Made by a program: the position numbers and the translations under genes. Under the pieces are notes generated by a model. The model made no database searches. It was given only the letters and a program-made list of their open reading frames with translations, and was not told where the DNA came from. From assembly GCF_004000765.1 (NCBI RefSeq), contig NZ_BILW01000020.1, positions 1 to 64,000 on the forward strand: a stretch of DNA of 64,000 bases, read 5' to 3'. Shown here one piece after another: positions 34,553 through 43,260 of this stretch; positions within the stretch are counted from its first letter, which is position 1; every line of letters starts with the position of its first letter. The DNA is from Paenibacillus chondroitinus NBRC 15376 (GTDB lineage: Bacteria > Bacillota > Bacilli > Paenibacillales > NBRC-103111).

Positions 34553-36871
34553 TTATTCCTGCTCTTTTTTGGCATATAGTTTCCGATATTGTCCCGGTGT
34601 ATAGCCCGTTTCTTTCTTGAATTTACGGATAAAATTCGGTGCGTCCAAGTAGCCCACCTGCTCAATGATATCCTTTAGTGGTGCAGTTGTATGGACCAGC
34701 AGCCGAATGACTTCTTCCATTCTTCTTTGCCAAATATATTGCGTGAAGTTATGGCCTATTTTCTCTTTGAAGGTGCGGCTCAAGTAGGAGATCGAGATGG
34801 AATATTTGAGAGCCACATGCTCGAGACTGAGCGTATAGTCAGCGAATTTCTGATCCACATATGCGACGATATCTTCAATTAAAGAAGGCTGCTCCGTTTC
34901 CGTATTCCGTTCGACCTGCTGGCAGATGCTGACGGCCAGGGAGGTTAATCGGTCTTCAAGCTCCTCCAGTGTTTCGAAAACGGAGAAGTTGTGAATGCCG
35001 GCGAACACTTCGCTGACCCCCAATTCATGGGCTGTTTTCAGCAAGGAGTTCAACAGATCAAAGCAGATGCAGCGTAGCAATGCTGCAGGGACGGCAGCCT
35101 CCTTAATCTCGGCGATCAAATCAATAATTACCTGATTGGCTACCGTTTCGTTGCCCTGCTTCAAGCTTTGCTCCAGCTTGAGCATCGACTTCTTCGGCAG
35201 CCAGTAGGCTTCGGACGAAGTCGATGCGATCATATCCTGCAGCTGCTCAAAGTAAGTCACTCGTCCGTTAGAGCCCAGAATTCGATTATCGATCGCCGTA
35301 GCTGCTTCGATGAATGATTGGTTGATCGAGGCGAGGTCCGGATACGGCATTCCTACGCCGATGTACGGCATAATTTGAATGTTGTTGTTCATCAAGATTT
35401 TAATCGCCTCGACAACATCCTCGATCCGCTTCTGGGCGGGCTCTTGAGCTTCCGCAGGGACGGAGACGAGCAAGGCCAGTTGGTCTTTTGCCGAGAATTC
35501 TACGCCGTAGACACGGGCTTGAAGACTCGGAAATTCCAATTCATTAAACATCTCCTGCAGATGCTGCCGAATGTTCGAGGAATCCCCGCCCTCAAGATTG
35601 TCATCCCATGCGAGGATAAGGGAGACATACAATCCTTGCCCGTGCGGGTATTCCAGTCCGGCGCTCGCCACCATGCGTTCAATTTCCGGATCATCCGGCT
35701 TGCCGTGCTTGAACAACATCAGCAGGCACTGGTTGCGGACGAATGGCTCCTGGGTGTCGATGCGGGCACTGTAATCATGAAGCGTTTGCTTAATCCAGTC
35801 CCATTCGTTCCGGGTCATGTCGTAATTGGAGGTCTTCATCTTGGTGAATTCGATCAAATCCCTAATCGGGTGGTACTGCCGCTTCGCTAAGATCACGGCT
35901 ACGATAATGCCGAATAAAACAGTGATACAGAACACCAGAAGGAATAAGGTCTGGATATGGACTACTTTGCTGAAAAATTGATGGCTTGGAATCGCAGTTA
36001 CATAATTCCAATTGTTCTCCTTGGACCTTACCGAAACTACGGAATGTTCTACGCCGTCGAGCTTCATGTTATGTATGCCGGGTTCTAGAGAGGCCAAGGA
36101 CCCGACGGCCTGTTCCGGAAGCGCGTTTCCATGATTATTGGAAGTAAGAAGCTGGCCGTTCTGATTAAAAATGTAGCTGCTGCCAGAAAAATTGTTAAGT
36201 ATCATGTCCATAACGCCGGTCAGCTTCTCTTCACTGACCATATAAACGACTGTGGCCGTGGGATAGAGATCGTTCGGCTTGATTGGGAAAAGCATCGTCA
36301 GCATGGAGTCATTCCGCGAGTTAACGGTTACATTCTCGGCAGGGCGAATCATCGGCTGCTTGATTTTATTCAAGTCGCTATAGATTTGATCGCTGGTCCA
36401 ATTGCTATAGTGGTACCAGTCTCCAAATGCTACATGCACATTTGTTAAACCGCGATAGGAGTAAATATTTTCATCGTTATGGAAGTACAGAAACAAATCT
36501 TCCAGAATGCTGCTGTTCACTTTGTAATTTCCCAAGGTGTCGATAGCTTCCATCTCATAGTACGGATGATGCACCATGTAGGAGCTGAGCTGCTTGTCAT
36601 AAGCAATGCGGCTTGTAATTTGCTGCAGTTCACTCATTCGTTCATCAATCGACAATTTGACTTGAATGAGTTGGTTGACGTTCGTCTGTTCAATTTCTTT
36701 ACGCAAATCATTGATTGCGTTTTCATAGATAAAAATCGTAACGCCGGTCAAGGGAATGAGGAACATCAGTATGTAAGATAAGGCATATTTAAGTAGCAAT
36801 TTTGATTTAAAGCTGTTCCAAGACATTCGGAAGCTGGACACAACGGATGACTTTAAGGATGATTTCGACAT
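34553..36871 (-). CDS. Membrane-bound AraC-family regulator with extracellular sensor domain
   Basis: A protein of about 772 residues. The start is the ATG at 36871 after GAGAGGAAG. One transmembrane helix near residues 28-52 (YALSYILMFLIPLTGVTIFIY) and a second near 300-325 (LFLLVFCITVLFGIIVAVILA) frame an extracellular sensor region of about 250 residues, probably dCache-like. A HAMP-like and linker region follows, then an AraC-type double helix-turn-helix at the C-terminus (LEHVALKYSISISYLSRTFKEKIG and DIIEQVGYLDAPNFIRKFKKETGYTPGQYR). This architecture is common beside LplABC importers in Paenibacillus and fits a one-protein sensor-regulator of the mannoside locus. The genes it controls are inferred from position only. 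Confidence 0.9.
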   Translation of the reverse strand: MSKSSLKSSVVSSFRMSWNSFKSKLLLKYALSYILMFLIPLTGVTIFIYENAINDLRKEIEQTNVNQLIQVKLSIDERMSELQQITSRIAYDKQLSSYMVHHPYYEMEAIDTLGNYKVNSSILEDLFLYFHNDENIYSYRGLTNVHVAFGDWYHYSNWTSDQIYSDLNKIKQPMIRPAENVTVNSRNDSMLTMLFPIKPNDLYPTATVVYMVSEEKLTGVMDMILNNFSGSSYIFNQNGQLLTSNNHGNALPEQAVGSLASLEPGIHNMKLDGVEHSVVSVRSKENNWNYVTAIPSHQFFSKVVHIQTLFLLVFCITVLFGIIVAVILAKRQYHPIRDLIEFTKMKTSNYDMTRNEWDWIKQTLHDYSARIDTQEPFVRNQCLLMLFKHGKPDDPEIERMVASAGLEYPHGQGLYVSLILAWDDNLEGGDSSNIRQHLQEMFNELEFPSLQARVYGVEFSAKDQLALLVSVPAEAQEPAQKRIEDVVEAIKILMNNNIQIMPYIGVGMPYPDLASINQSFIEAATAIDNRILGSNGRVTYFEQLQDMIASTSSEAYWLPKKSMLKLEQSLKQGNETVANQVIIDLIAEIKEAAVPAALLRCICFDLLNSLLKTAHELGVSEVFAGIHNFSVFETLEELEDRLTSLAVSICQQVERNTETEQPSLIEDIVAYVDQKFADYTLSLEHVALKYSISISYLSRTFKEKIGHNFTQYIWQRRMEEVIRLLVHTTAPLKDIIEQVGYLDAPNFIRKFKKETGYTPGQYRKLYAKKEQE

Positions 36872-37026
36872 GAATGCGCTTCCTCTCCATACTAGACTAA
36901 CATAGATCAACTAGAGGGTTTTAATTGTTTGCATCTCCTCATTATGGCTGAAAAATAAGCCGGTGTAAAGGAAAGAGAGACGACCTTTCTAGTAGAAAAT
37001 AAGTTTTTGTCGCATCCGACTGACCG

Positions 37027-37083
37027 CAAAAAAACAAACAGCAGCGACCATGGACGAAAATTAAGTCCTAGAATGCTGCTGTT
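37027..37083 (-). terminator. Terminator of the broken oxidoreductase gene
   Basis: ACAGCAGC/GCTGCTGT with a long loop. On the minus strand T-runs follow (through the A-runs at 37027-37035). Confidence 0.65.
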
Positions 37084-37124
37084 TTTCTGATGGCAGTGAG
37101 AGAACAAGGTTGCGGTATCGCCTA

Positions 37125-38090
37125 TTAAAGTAATTGGGCCGCAAAATCCGGGTCTTCTATGAGCGGTCGACCGATTGCAATCATATCAGCCAATTGATCT
37201 TGAATGATATGGTCTGCAAGACTGCGATTATCAATTAATCCAACAGCAATAACCGGTACTCTCAAATGTTGTTTAATTATGGCTGCTTGGGGAACCTGAT
37301 AAGCAGGATATATATGATTTGGTTGCACTGGAACTAGTCCTCCCGTTGAAACGTGGACAGCATCAAGCTCTGATTCCAGTGGTTGTAACATTCGGGCTAT
37401 GTCCTTAGGAAACAATCCACCTTTTACATAGTCCGTGGCGGATACTCGAACCGTAATCGGATATTTCTTGCCGACTTCTCCTCTGATCACCGTAAGTACA
37501 TCCTTCAAGAACCGCGACCTGTTTTCAGGACTGCCCCCTTAAGCGTCTATACGATGGTTCGATAACGGCGATAGAAATTGATGGATCAAGAAACCGTGAG
37601 CAGCGTGGATTTCAATCCCATCAAATCCGGCAATAACGCTACGTTTTGCAGCTATACGATATTGTTCAGCAACTTGTTGGATATCAGCCAGTGACATAGC
37701 TTCTGGTGACCCGTAATGTTCATCATAAGCGATTGGACTTGGGGCAATTAGCTTCTGTGTAACCAACGGCGAGGATTTTCTTCCCCCATGCGACAACTGT
37801 ATAAATATGGGTGTTTGCTTAGCGTGAACAGCCTCTGTTATCTTTTTTAGTGATTCAATGTGATGATCGGTGAAAATACCGATGTCGTTATTGAAAAGGC
37901 GCCCGCTGTCCGATACCGCTGTCGATTCCACGATGACTAATGAAACATGATTAGCTCTACGGCTATAAAATTCAGTGTGATGTTTTGTAGCAAAGCCATC
38001 CGGGGTTCCCGCATATTGCTGCAAAGGTGCCATAATGAGTCTATTTTTTAAGCTTATTCCGCCAATTTGGATGGGTGTATTAATGGTCAT
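37125..38090 (-). pseudogene. Old yellow enzyme (YqjM-like NADH:flavin oxidoreductase), in-frame stop
   Basis: The full reading spans 322 codons in one frame with a single TAA at 37541-37539. The N-terminal part (MTINTPIQIGGISLKNRLIMAPL ... ends SPLSNHRIDA) and the C-terminal part (resumes GGSPENRSRFLKDVLTVIRG) are exactly continuous. In the family the stop position is a Tyr in the conserved NHR-D-YGGS motif, so TAT/TAC became TAA by one substitution. FMN-site elements (HAAHGFLIHQFLSP, IAIGRPLIEDPDF) are otherwise kept. The active-site Cys of YqjM is Gln here (APLQQY). Unless the stop is read through or is a sequencing error, no full enzyme is made. The C-terminus is also a little short of YqjM. 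The divergent neighbour is an Lrp/AsnC regulator. Confidence 0.88.
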
Positions 38091-38236
38091 TTCTTCATCT
38101 CCCCTCGTTTTGTTAATGACATTTTACTTCAGAAAAATTATAATTTACATGTGATAATTAAGGTGTATTCATCATCTTAACTTAAATATTTATTTGTTTA
38201 ATCATATACTCTTTATAAAATGAGGTGTTTCTTTTC

Positions 38237-38680
38237 ATGGACCATATCGATTCCAAGATTTTGTCATTATTGCATGAAAACGCGAGGACTCCCATATCTG
38301 AAATAAGCCGAATGATTACCATGTCACAGCCTGCTGTCACAGAACGACTCCGGAAGCTTGAGGATCAGGGCATCATAACAGGCTACCGCACAGAGCTTTC
38401 TCCGCAGAAACTCGGCAAGCTTACAACATCTTTCGTTTTGTTCCGAACCAATAAGTGTAAGGATTTTCTTGCATTCAGCGAGACTTCTCCGGAAATTATT
38501 GATCTTTACAGAATCAGTGGCGAGTATAACTATTTGATGAAGGTATTAACGGAATCTACTTCATCTCTTGCCCAATTCCTGGATACCTGCAATGCTTTCG
38601 GGTTTAGTATGCCTTTAATTGTTCTCTCTACGGAATTTGAGGACAGAAGTCTAATTGCAGCGATAGAAACAGTGGAGTGA
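38237..38680 (+). CDS. Lrp/AsnC-family transcriptional regulator
   Basis: A protein of 147 residues. The start is the ATG at 38237, nine bases after GAGGTG; the upstream GTG at 38225 overlaps that site. The N-terminal helix-turn-helix is typical (DSKILSLLHENARTPISEISRMITMSQPAVTERLRKLEDQGIITGY), followed by a RAM-like ligand domain (ending SMPLIVLSTEFEDRSL). It is divergent from the broken oxidoreductase gene and probably controlled it. The effector is unknown. Confidence 0.9.
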   Translation: MDHIDSKILSLLHENARTPISEISRMITMSQPAVTERLRKLEDQGIITGYRTELSPQKLGKLTTSFVLFRTNKCKDFLAFSETSPEIIDLYRISGEYNYLMKVLTESTSSLAQFLDTCNAFGFSMPLIVLSTEFEDRSLIAAIETVE

Positions 38681-38694
38681 ACATGCCGTACCGA

Positions 38695-38737
38695 AGACTC
38701 TATTCCTAAATTTACAAAGGGAATAGAGTCTTTTTTT
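38695..38737 (+). terminator. Terminator of the Lrp/AsnC gene
   Basis: A 12-bp stem, AGACTCTATTCC/GGAATAGAGTCT, then seven T. Confidence 0.93.
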
Positions 38738-38754
38738 GTAAATTAACGCTGAAT

Positions 38755-38786
38755 ATGCCCGTTCTTATCAATATAATGCCCGTTCT
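38755..38786 (+). promoter_or_regulatory. Two 11-bp direct repeats, one per two helix turns
   Basis: ATGCCCGTTCT occurs at 38755-38765 and again at 38776-38786, exactly 21 bp apart, upstream of the permease-HAD-MBL operon. The spacing places both on one face of the helix. They are candidate sites for the DeoR regulator at 44722; the link is inferred. Confidence 0.5.
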
Positions 38787-38858
38787 GACAACAGTGAATA
38801 ACGAATTTTGTAAACATCGGTAACATCGGCAACAATTTCTTAAAGCATCTATAACTAT

Positions 38859-38874
38859 CAGCAAACAATTGCTG
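38859..38874. promoter_or_regulatory. Short inverted repeat near a possible -10 box
   Basis: CAGCAA, four bases, TTGCTG, followed three bases later by TACAAT (38877-38882), about 50 bp before the operon start. No good -35 box was seen. Confidence 0.35.
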
Positions 38875-38929
38875 GGTACAATAAGTGAAGTAAGGTGAAC
38901 AAAAAGGCAGATAAGAGAGGAGATTCCAA

Positions 38930-40006
38930 GTGATAACGAAAGAAGCCGCTGCTTATGACAACAAGCCTATTCCAAAATCGCGGGAGCGTATCATCGTCAA
39001 GTCGCGTTCTCGGAGAAAAACCATAGAAGCGTGGACGGGATTGTGTTATGCCCTTCCCGCGCTGGCTCTTTTATTGTTGTTTCGATATTGGCCGCTGCTG
39101 TTCGGCATGTGGATGAGTTTGTGGAAGTGGGGTTATGTACCGGAGCGATTCGTAGGATTCGATAATTATATTCGTATTTTTACAGAAGACCTCGTTGTGC
39201 AAGACCCAACCGTCGGTTTACAGCTGGGCCCTGTCGGACAAGGCTTCATAGTCACCCTGTTTTACGCCATAGGCACGATTCCCTTGTCATTGCTGCTTTC
39301 ATTTTTTGTTGCCTATGTCTTGTTTCATATAACGAAAGGCAGAACCTTGTTGCGCGTTCTTTTCTTCCTTCCGTACATTACTTCACAAGTTGCGGCGGCA
39401 ATTGTATTTAAATGGATTTTCCATCCAAGCGTGGGCCTCGCGAATTGGGCTGTAAACAAGGTGGGAGGAACGCAGCAGCAATGGCTGACGGACCCGGATC
39501 CCATTTTAATGAAGCTGATTCAGTCGCTTGGCGGGCACTGGCCATCTTCGATCCCAACGGCATTCGCAGGTCCGACTTGGGCGCTTGGTGTCATCATGTT
39601 GTTCACGATATGGGGTAGTCTGGGCTTTCAAATCGTTGTGTTCTTATCAGGGTTGACGCAAATTCCACATGATCTGACAGAGTCGGCCCGAATTGATGGG
39701 GCCAGGACGTGGCATACGATCCGTCATATTACGCTGCCACTGCTGTCGCCGACTTGGTTTTTACTCATCATTGTTTCTGTGATTGGCGCTTTCGAATCGT
39801 TTAACGCGTTTTATGTGTTCTCTGGTGGAGAAGGCGGGCCATTAGGTTCCACGATGTCACTGCCCTTGTATATTTTCAGAAGCTTCTATGTGTATGGTCA
39901 AGTTGGTTACGCATCGGCCGTCTCGATGGTATTATTCGTACTTTTGCTTGGATTAACTTGGCTGCAGCTGCGTTACGGCGAGAAAAAAGTTCATTATATG
40001 CATTAA
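38930..40006 (+). CDS. CUT1 carbohydrate ABC transporter permease, MalF type
   Basis: A protein of 358 residues from a GTG start with GAGAGGAGA six bases upstream. Six helices are predicted, plus a long periplasmic-side loop (about 175-205, QQQWLTDPDPILMKL) and an EAA loop (LTESARIDGARTWHTIRHITLP). It starts a five-gene run: MalF type, MalG type, HAD hydrolase, beta-CASP MBL protein, binding protein. Confidence 0.9.
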   Translation: MITKEAAAYDNKPIPKSRERIIVKSRSRRKTIEAWTGLCYALPALALLLLFRYWPLLFGMWMSLWKWGYVPERFVGFDNYIRIFTEDLVVQDPTVGLQLGPVGQGFIVTLFYAIGTIPLSLLLSFFVAYVLFHITKGRTLLRVLFFLPYITSQVAAAIVFKWIFHPSVGLANWAVNKVGGTQQQWLTDPDPILMKLIQSLGGHWPSSIPTAFAGPTWALGVIMLFTIWGSLGFQIVVFLSGLTQIPHDLTESARIDGARTWHTIRHITLPLLSPTWFLLIIVSVIGAFESFNAFYVFSGGEGGPLGSTMSLPLYIFRSFYVYGQVGYASAVSMVLFVLLLGLTWLQLRYGEKKVHYMH

Positions 40007-40028
40007 TGCAGGATGGAGGATGAAAAGA

Positions 40029-40922
40029 ATGTTAGGCTCAGTAGGATCAAGCCGCTCTTCCCGAATAACATGGAGAATCGTGTGGATTTGCACGGTATTG
40101 TTAGCCTGCTGTGTGGTGTTCCCATTCGTATGGATGATTCTGACTTCGCTAAAAAGTGCGGAGGAAATTAATCGCATGCCGCCAACATGGCTGCCGGATT
40201 TATGGCACCTCAAGAACTATGCGGAAGCATGGTTAAAACCGGAATCCACCTTTCAGCGCTATTTTGTCAATACGGTGATCATCGCTGGTGTTGGCACGGC
40301 ACTTCAATTACTCGTGTGTGTGCCGATTGCCTTTGCCATTACCCATTTTACATTTCGCGGTCGCAATCTCATCTTTATGCTCGTGGTGATCACCATGCTC
40401 ATTCCCTTTGATGTGACCTTAGTTCCTAACTTCGTAACGATGCGGCATATACCTTTTGCCGGCGGTAACGATTGGGCGGGGAACGGGGGGCAAGGTTTCT
40501 ATGACAGTTATATGGGCATGATGCTGCCGTTTTTGGCGGAGGCTTTTACCATATTTTTGTTAAGACAAGCTTTTCTATCTGTGCAAAAAGAGTACTGGGA
40601 AGCTGCTCAAGTGGACGGCATGTCGAGCGCTCGATACCTGTGGTCCGTACTGCTGCCACTCGTGCTGCCCTCCTTAATTACGACGGCATTACTTGCCTTT
40701 ATTGGAAAATGGAACGGTGTCCTATGGCCGTTGTTGATTACATCTAGTGAAGCGCTCAGGCCACTGCAAGTAGGTTTATTGTATTTCGTTAGTGAAGAAG
40801 GGCCAAATTATCATCATTTAATGGCGGCGGCTACTTTTACAATCGCTCCTATTGTCGTCCTGTACTTGGTCGCGCAGCATTGGTTTCATCAAGGGATTAC
40901 TTCAGCCGGGCTCAAAGGATAA
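40029..40922 (+). CDS. CUT1 carbohydrate ABC transporter permease, MalG type
   Basis: A protein of about 297 residues. The ATG at 40029 is chosen because GGAGG lies nine bases upstream; the ATG at 40020 touches the ribosome site. Six helices are predicted, with the EAA loop YWEAAQVDGMSSARYLWSVLLP and the typical C-terminus QHWFHQGITSAGLKG. It pairs with the upstream MalF-type subunit. There is no ATPase gene nearby. Confidence 0.9.
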   Translation: MLGSVGSSRSSRITWRIVWICTVLLACCVVFPFVWMILTSLKSAEEINRMPPTWLPDLWHLKNYAEAWLKPESTFQRYFVNTVIIAGVGTALQLLVCVPIAFAITHFTFRGRNLIFMLVVITMLIPFDVTLVPNFVTMRHIPFAGGNDWAGNGGQGFYDSYMGMMLPFLAEAFTIFLLRQAFLSVQKEYWEAAQVDGMSSARYLWSVLLPLVLPSLITTALLAFIGKWNGVLWPLLITSSEALRPLQVGLLYFVSEEGPNYHHLMAAATFTIAPIVVLYLVAQHWFHQGITSAGLKG

Positions 40923-40985
40923 GCCCAACCTGGATACTTTAGAATGATTAGAAAACAACAAAGAAACACACTGGAGGAACATTAG

Positions 40986-41792
40986 ATGGATTGGCTGCAT
41001 GAGATTGAAGTCGTCTTATTCGACTTGGATGGCACGCTTTATCAAGATGGCACGTTTTACAAACGGTATTTGGAATTGCTCTTTCAAGAGGGAGATCATG
41101 CGGCAAGTTTGGATGAGATTCTGGAAGAAATGGAGCATTTGCTTGCAGGCCGGGATACAAGCCGTATAGGGGATTGGTATCATCCGAGCACGGATACTTG
41201 GACACGGGTAACGCCTGGGGATGTATTGGAATTATCGCAGCAAAATTGGAACACGCCAGCTATTTATGCCGGCGACGCATGGAGTTTGGTCAGCATGTTT
41301 ACCGTCAAGCACGGGATCGGCGAAGCCAAACGTCAGGAAGCTTTTCAGCAGGTGCGCAAGGAAATGCTTCAGGGCTCGTCGAGTTTCGAACGCCATGCAG
41401 GATTATATGAAGCTATTCGTCAGTTGAGCGGAGTCCGCTCGAAGCTGCTGCTCACGAATTCGCCGGAAAATACAGGTCGTGAATTTATTGCTGCACTCGG
41501 TGCCGGCGAATTGTTTACGGATATTAAGTACGGAGCGGGAAAACCGGCTGGATTGGAGCATTTCATGAGTGAGCTGATGGAACGAGAGGGGCTGCCTCCT
41601 GAACAAATTCTCTCGATCGGCGATCACGCTTGGAACGATCTGTATCCGGTGCGTAAGTTAGGCGGACGCACGGCATGGATATCCGCGTACCCATCGTCCG
41701 ACCCGTCACCATGGGATGTACGACTGACAACGCTGGATGAACTGGCATCCCTTTTAATGGATATTCAAGATAGCAAACTTAAACACGATTAA
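40986..41792 (+). CDS. HAD-superfamily hydrolase
   Basis: A protein of 268 residues with the ATG eight bases after GGAGG. HAD motif I is FDLDGTLY, motif II LLLTNSPE, motif III lysine in GAGKPAG, and motif IV SIGDHAWNDLYP. The helical cap between motifs I and II is about 100 residues. It should act as a cytoplasmic phosphatase or related phosphotransferase. Its place between the permease genes and the metallohydrolase gene suggests it dephosphorylates an imported or early intermediate. The substrate cannot be read from the sequence. Confidence 0.88.
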   Translation: MDWLHEIEVVLFDLDGTLYQDGTFYKRYLELLFQEGDHAASLDEILEEMEHLLAGRDTSRIGDWYHPSTDTWTRVTPGDVLELSQQNWNTPAIYAGDAWSLVSMFTVKHGIGEAKRQEAFQQVRKEMLQGSSSFERHAGLYEAIRQLSGVRSKLLLTNSPENTGREFIAALGAGELFTDIKYGAGKPAGLEHFMSELMEREGLPPEQILSIGDHAWNDLYPVRKLGGRTAWISAYPSSDPSPWDVRLTTLDELASLLMDIQDSKLKHD

Positions 41793-41806
41793 AGGAGGTA
41801 ATGTGT

Positions 41807-43222
41807 ATGAATGAGCAGCATCAGCTGGAGGAACGCATAACGTTTTATGGCGGGTTGACTACGATCGGCGGAGTTCACATCTTATACAGCTGCGGAGACA
41901 CGGGAATTGTGTTTGATCTTGGTATGGCTCGCGCCTTCTTCAAAGGCGAAGTCAGCGTCCGTTCTGACTTTGGGATTCGAAGCAGTCTGCTGACACGGAT
42001 GGCGCCGCCTGTATGGGGATTATACGATCCTGCTTTCCTGGGCGATGTTGGGGAAGCTGAACTTGCGCAAGTGTGGGGCCGAGATCACTTTCCTGAGGTG
42101 AACAACTTGCATGGTTTTGTTAGCCATATTCATCAAGATCATATGGCATTGCTTCCTTCTTTGCGCGAAGGGCTTCCTGTCTGGATGCATCGTGATGCTT
42201 ATGCGGTGTATGAAGGTGTTGTAGCTGCAGGCGAGTATGAAGGCACGAAAGCAGATATTCGTCTCATTGAGGACGGACAGATCGTGGACTTCGGCACTTT
42301 CCGCCTAGAGTTTATTGAAGTGGATCATGATAGTCCAGGGGTTACGGGCTTCATTATTCACGGACCGCAGCACAAAATCGCATTCACAGCCGATTGGCGT
42401 CGCCATGGCCGGAATTCGCATCGCTTGGATCGGTTCATTGAACGCTGCCAAAGCGCTGAAGTTGATCTGCTCATTACCGAAGGCACTAGAATGCGCCCGG
42501 ACACGTTGTTCCGCAAGCCGAAGGACCGGCTTGAAGTTGAAGTGGCTGTCGAGTGCCGCCGTGCGATGGAAGACACGGAGGGCTTGGTGTATGTTAACAT
42601 TCTCGCTCGCAACGTGGAGCGTGTCGCTGATTTGATTATCCGCACCAAAGAAGCGGGCCGTCAGCTTGTGATGGACGAAAGTACAGCCGTTCTGTGGAAG
42701 GAGGCCTCCACGAGACTATCGGTGCTAGCCGGGCATCCAGCGCTTGATGTCGATCGGGATGTCATTCGACTTATGAGCACGCCGCAATGGTCCAAGGGAC
42801 CGCACCCATCCAAGGAAGTTGATCTTCCTTATGCGCCTATAACGTTGAACGAAATTACGGCCAATAAATCGTCTTATGCCGTCTATCTTACTTATCCGAA
42901 CACACCTCTTATAGCGGAAATGGAAACCTTCGGCTCACGCGCTTCAGCATCGATTTACGTTCATGCTGACGGTAATCCGCTGACCCCATCGGACGAAACG
43001 CTGCTGAAGTGGCTCACGGAATTTGGTGTTCAGTATCGCTATTGTGCAACAGGAGGCCATGCCTCCCCGCAGGAGATATCCGAATTAACTACGCGGATTT
43101 CCCCGAAATTAGTTGTTCCTTTGCACAGCTTACACCCGACATTGTTTAACAGCGGTGGCATAAGGAAGTATTGTCCGGCTCCTGGAGAAAGCTTTGAACT
43201 TTCGGAACTCGTTGGTAAATAG
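41807..43222 (+). CDS. RNase J-like metallo-beta-lactamase/beta-CASP hydrolase
   Basis: A protein of 471 residues. The start is the ATG at 41807, eight bases after AAAGGAGG; the ATG at 41801 is too close. The metal site is in SHIHQDH (His107, His109, Asp111, His112), with DHDSPG and TADWRRHG giving later ligands. The middle part has beta-CASP character (VNILARNVERVADLIIRTKEAGRQLVMDESTA), and the end has the GHAS motif (ATGGHASPQEI ... PKLVVPLHSLHP). RNase J and Int11-like proteins share this build. An operon with a sugar importer and a HAD phosphatase is unusual company for an RNase, so the substrate may be a small phosphoester or lactone instead. Both readings stay open. Confidence 0.82.
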   Translation: MNEQHQLEERITFYGGLTTIGGVHILYSCGDTGIVFDLGMARAFFKGEVSVRSDFGIRSSLLTRMAPPVWGLYDPAFLGDVGEAELAQVWGRDHFPEVNNLHGFVSHIHQDHMALLPSLREGLPVWMHRDAYAVYEGVVAAGEYEGTKADIRLIEDGQIVDFGTFRLEFIEVDHDSPGVTGFIIHGPQHKIAFTADWRRHGRNSHRLDRFIERCQSAEVDLLITEGTRMRPDTLFRKPKDRLEVEVAVECRRAMEDTEGLVYVNILARNVERVADLIIRTKEAGRQLVMDESTAVLWKEASTRLSVLAGHPALDVDRDVIRLMSTPQWSKGPHPSKEVDLPYAPITLNEITANKSSYAVYLTYPNTPLIAEMETFGSRASASIYVHADGNPLTPSDETLLKWLTEFGVQYRYCATGGHASPQEISELTTRISPKLVVPLHSLHPTLFNSGGIRKYCPAPGESFELSELVGK

Positions 43223-43260
43223 ATGCTTCATGCAACATACAAATCGAGGGAGTGATAACC

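Noticed and set aside
37125..37508. Separate small oxidoreductase gene
   Set aside because: It is the in-frame continuation of the upstream frame past one TAA, with no ribosome site of its own.
41807..43222. UlaG (ascorbate 6-phosphate lactonase)
   Set aside because: The protein is longer and has beta-CASP character with a GHAS motif, closer to RNase J; no other ula genes are present.
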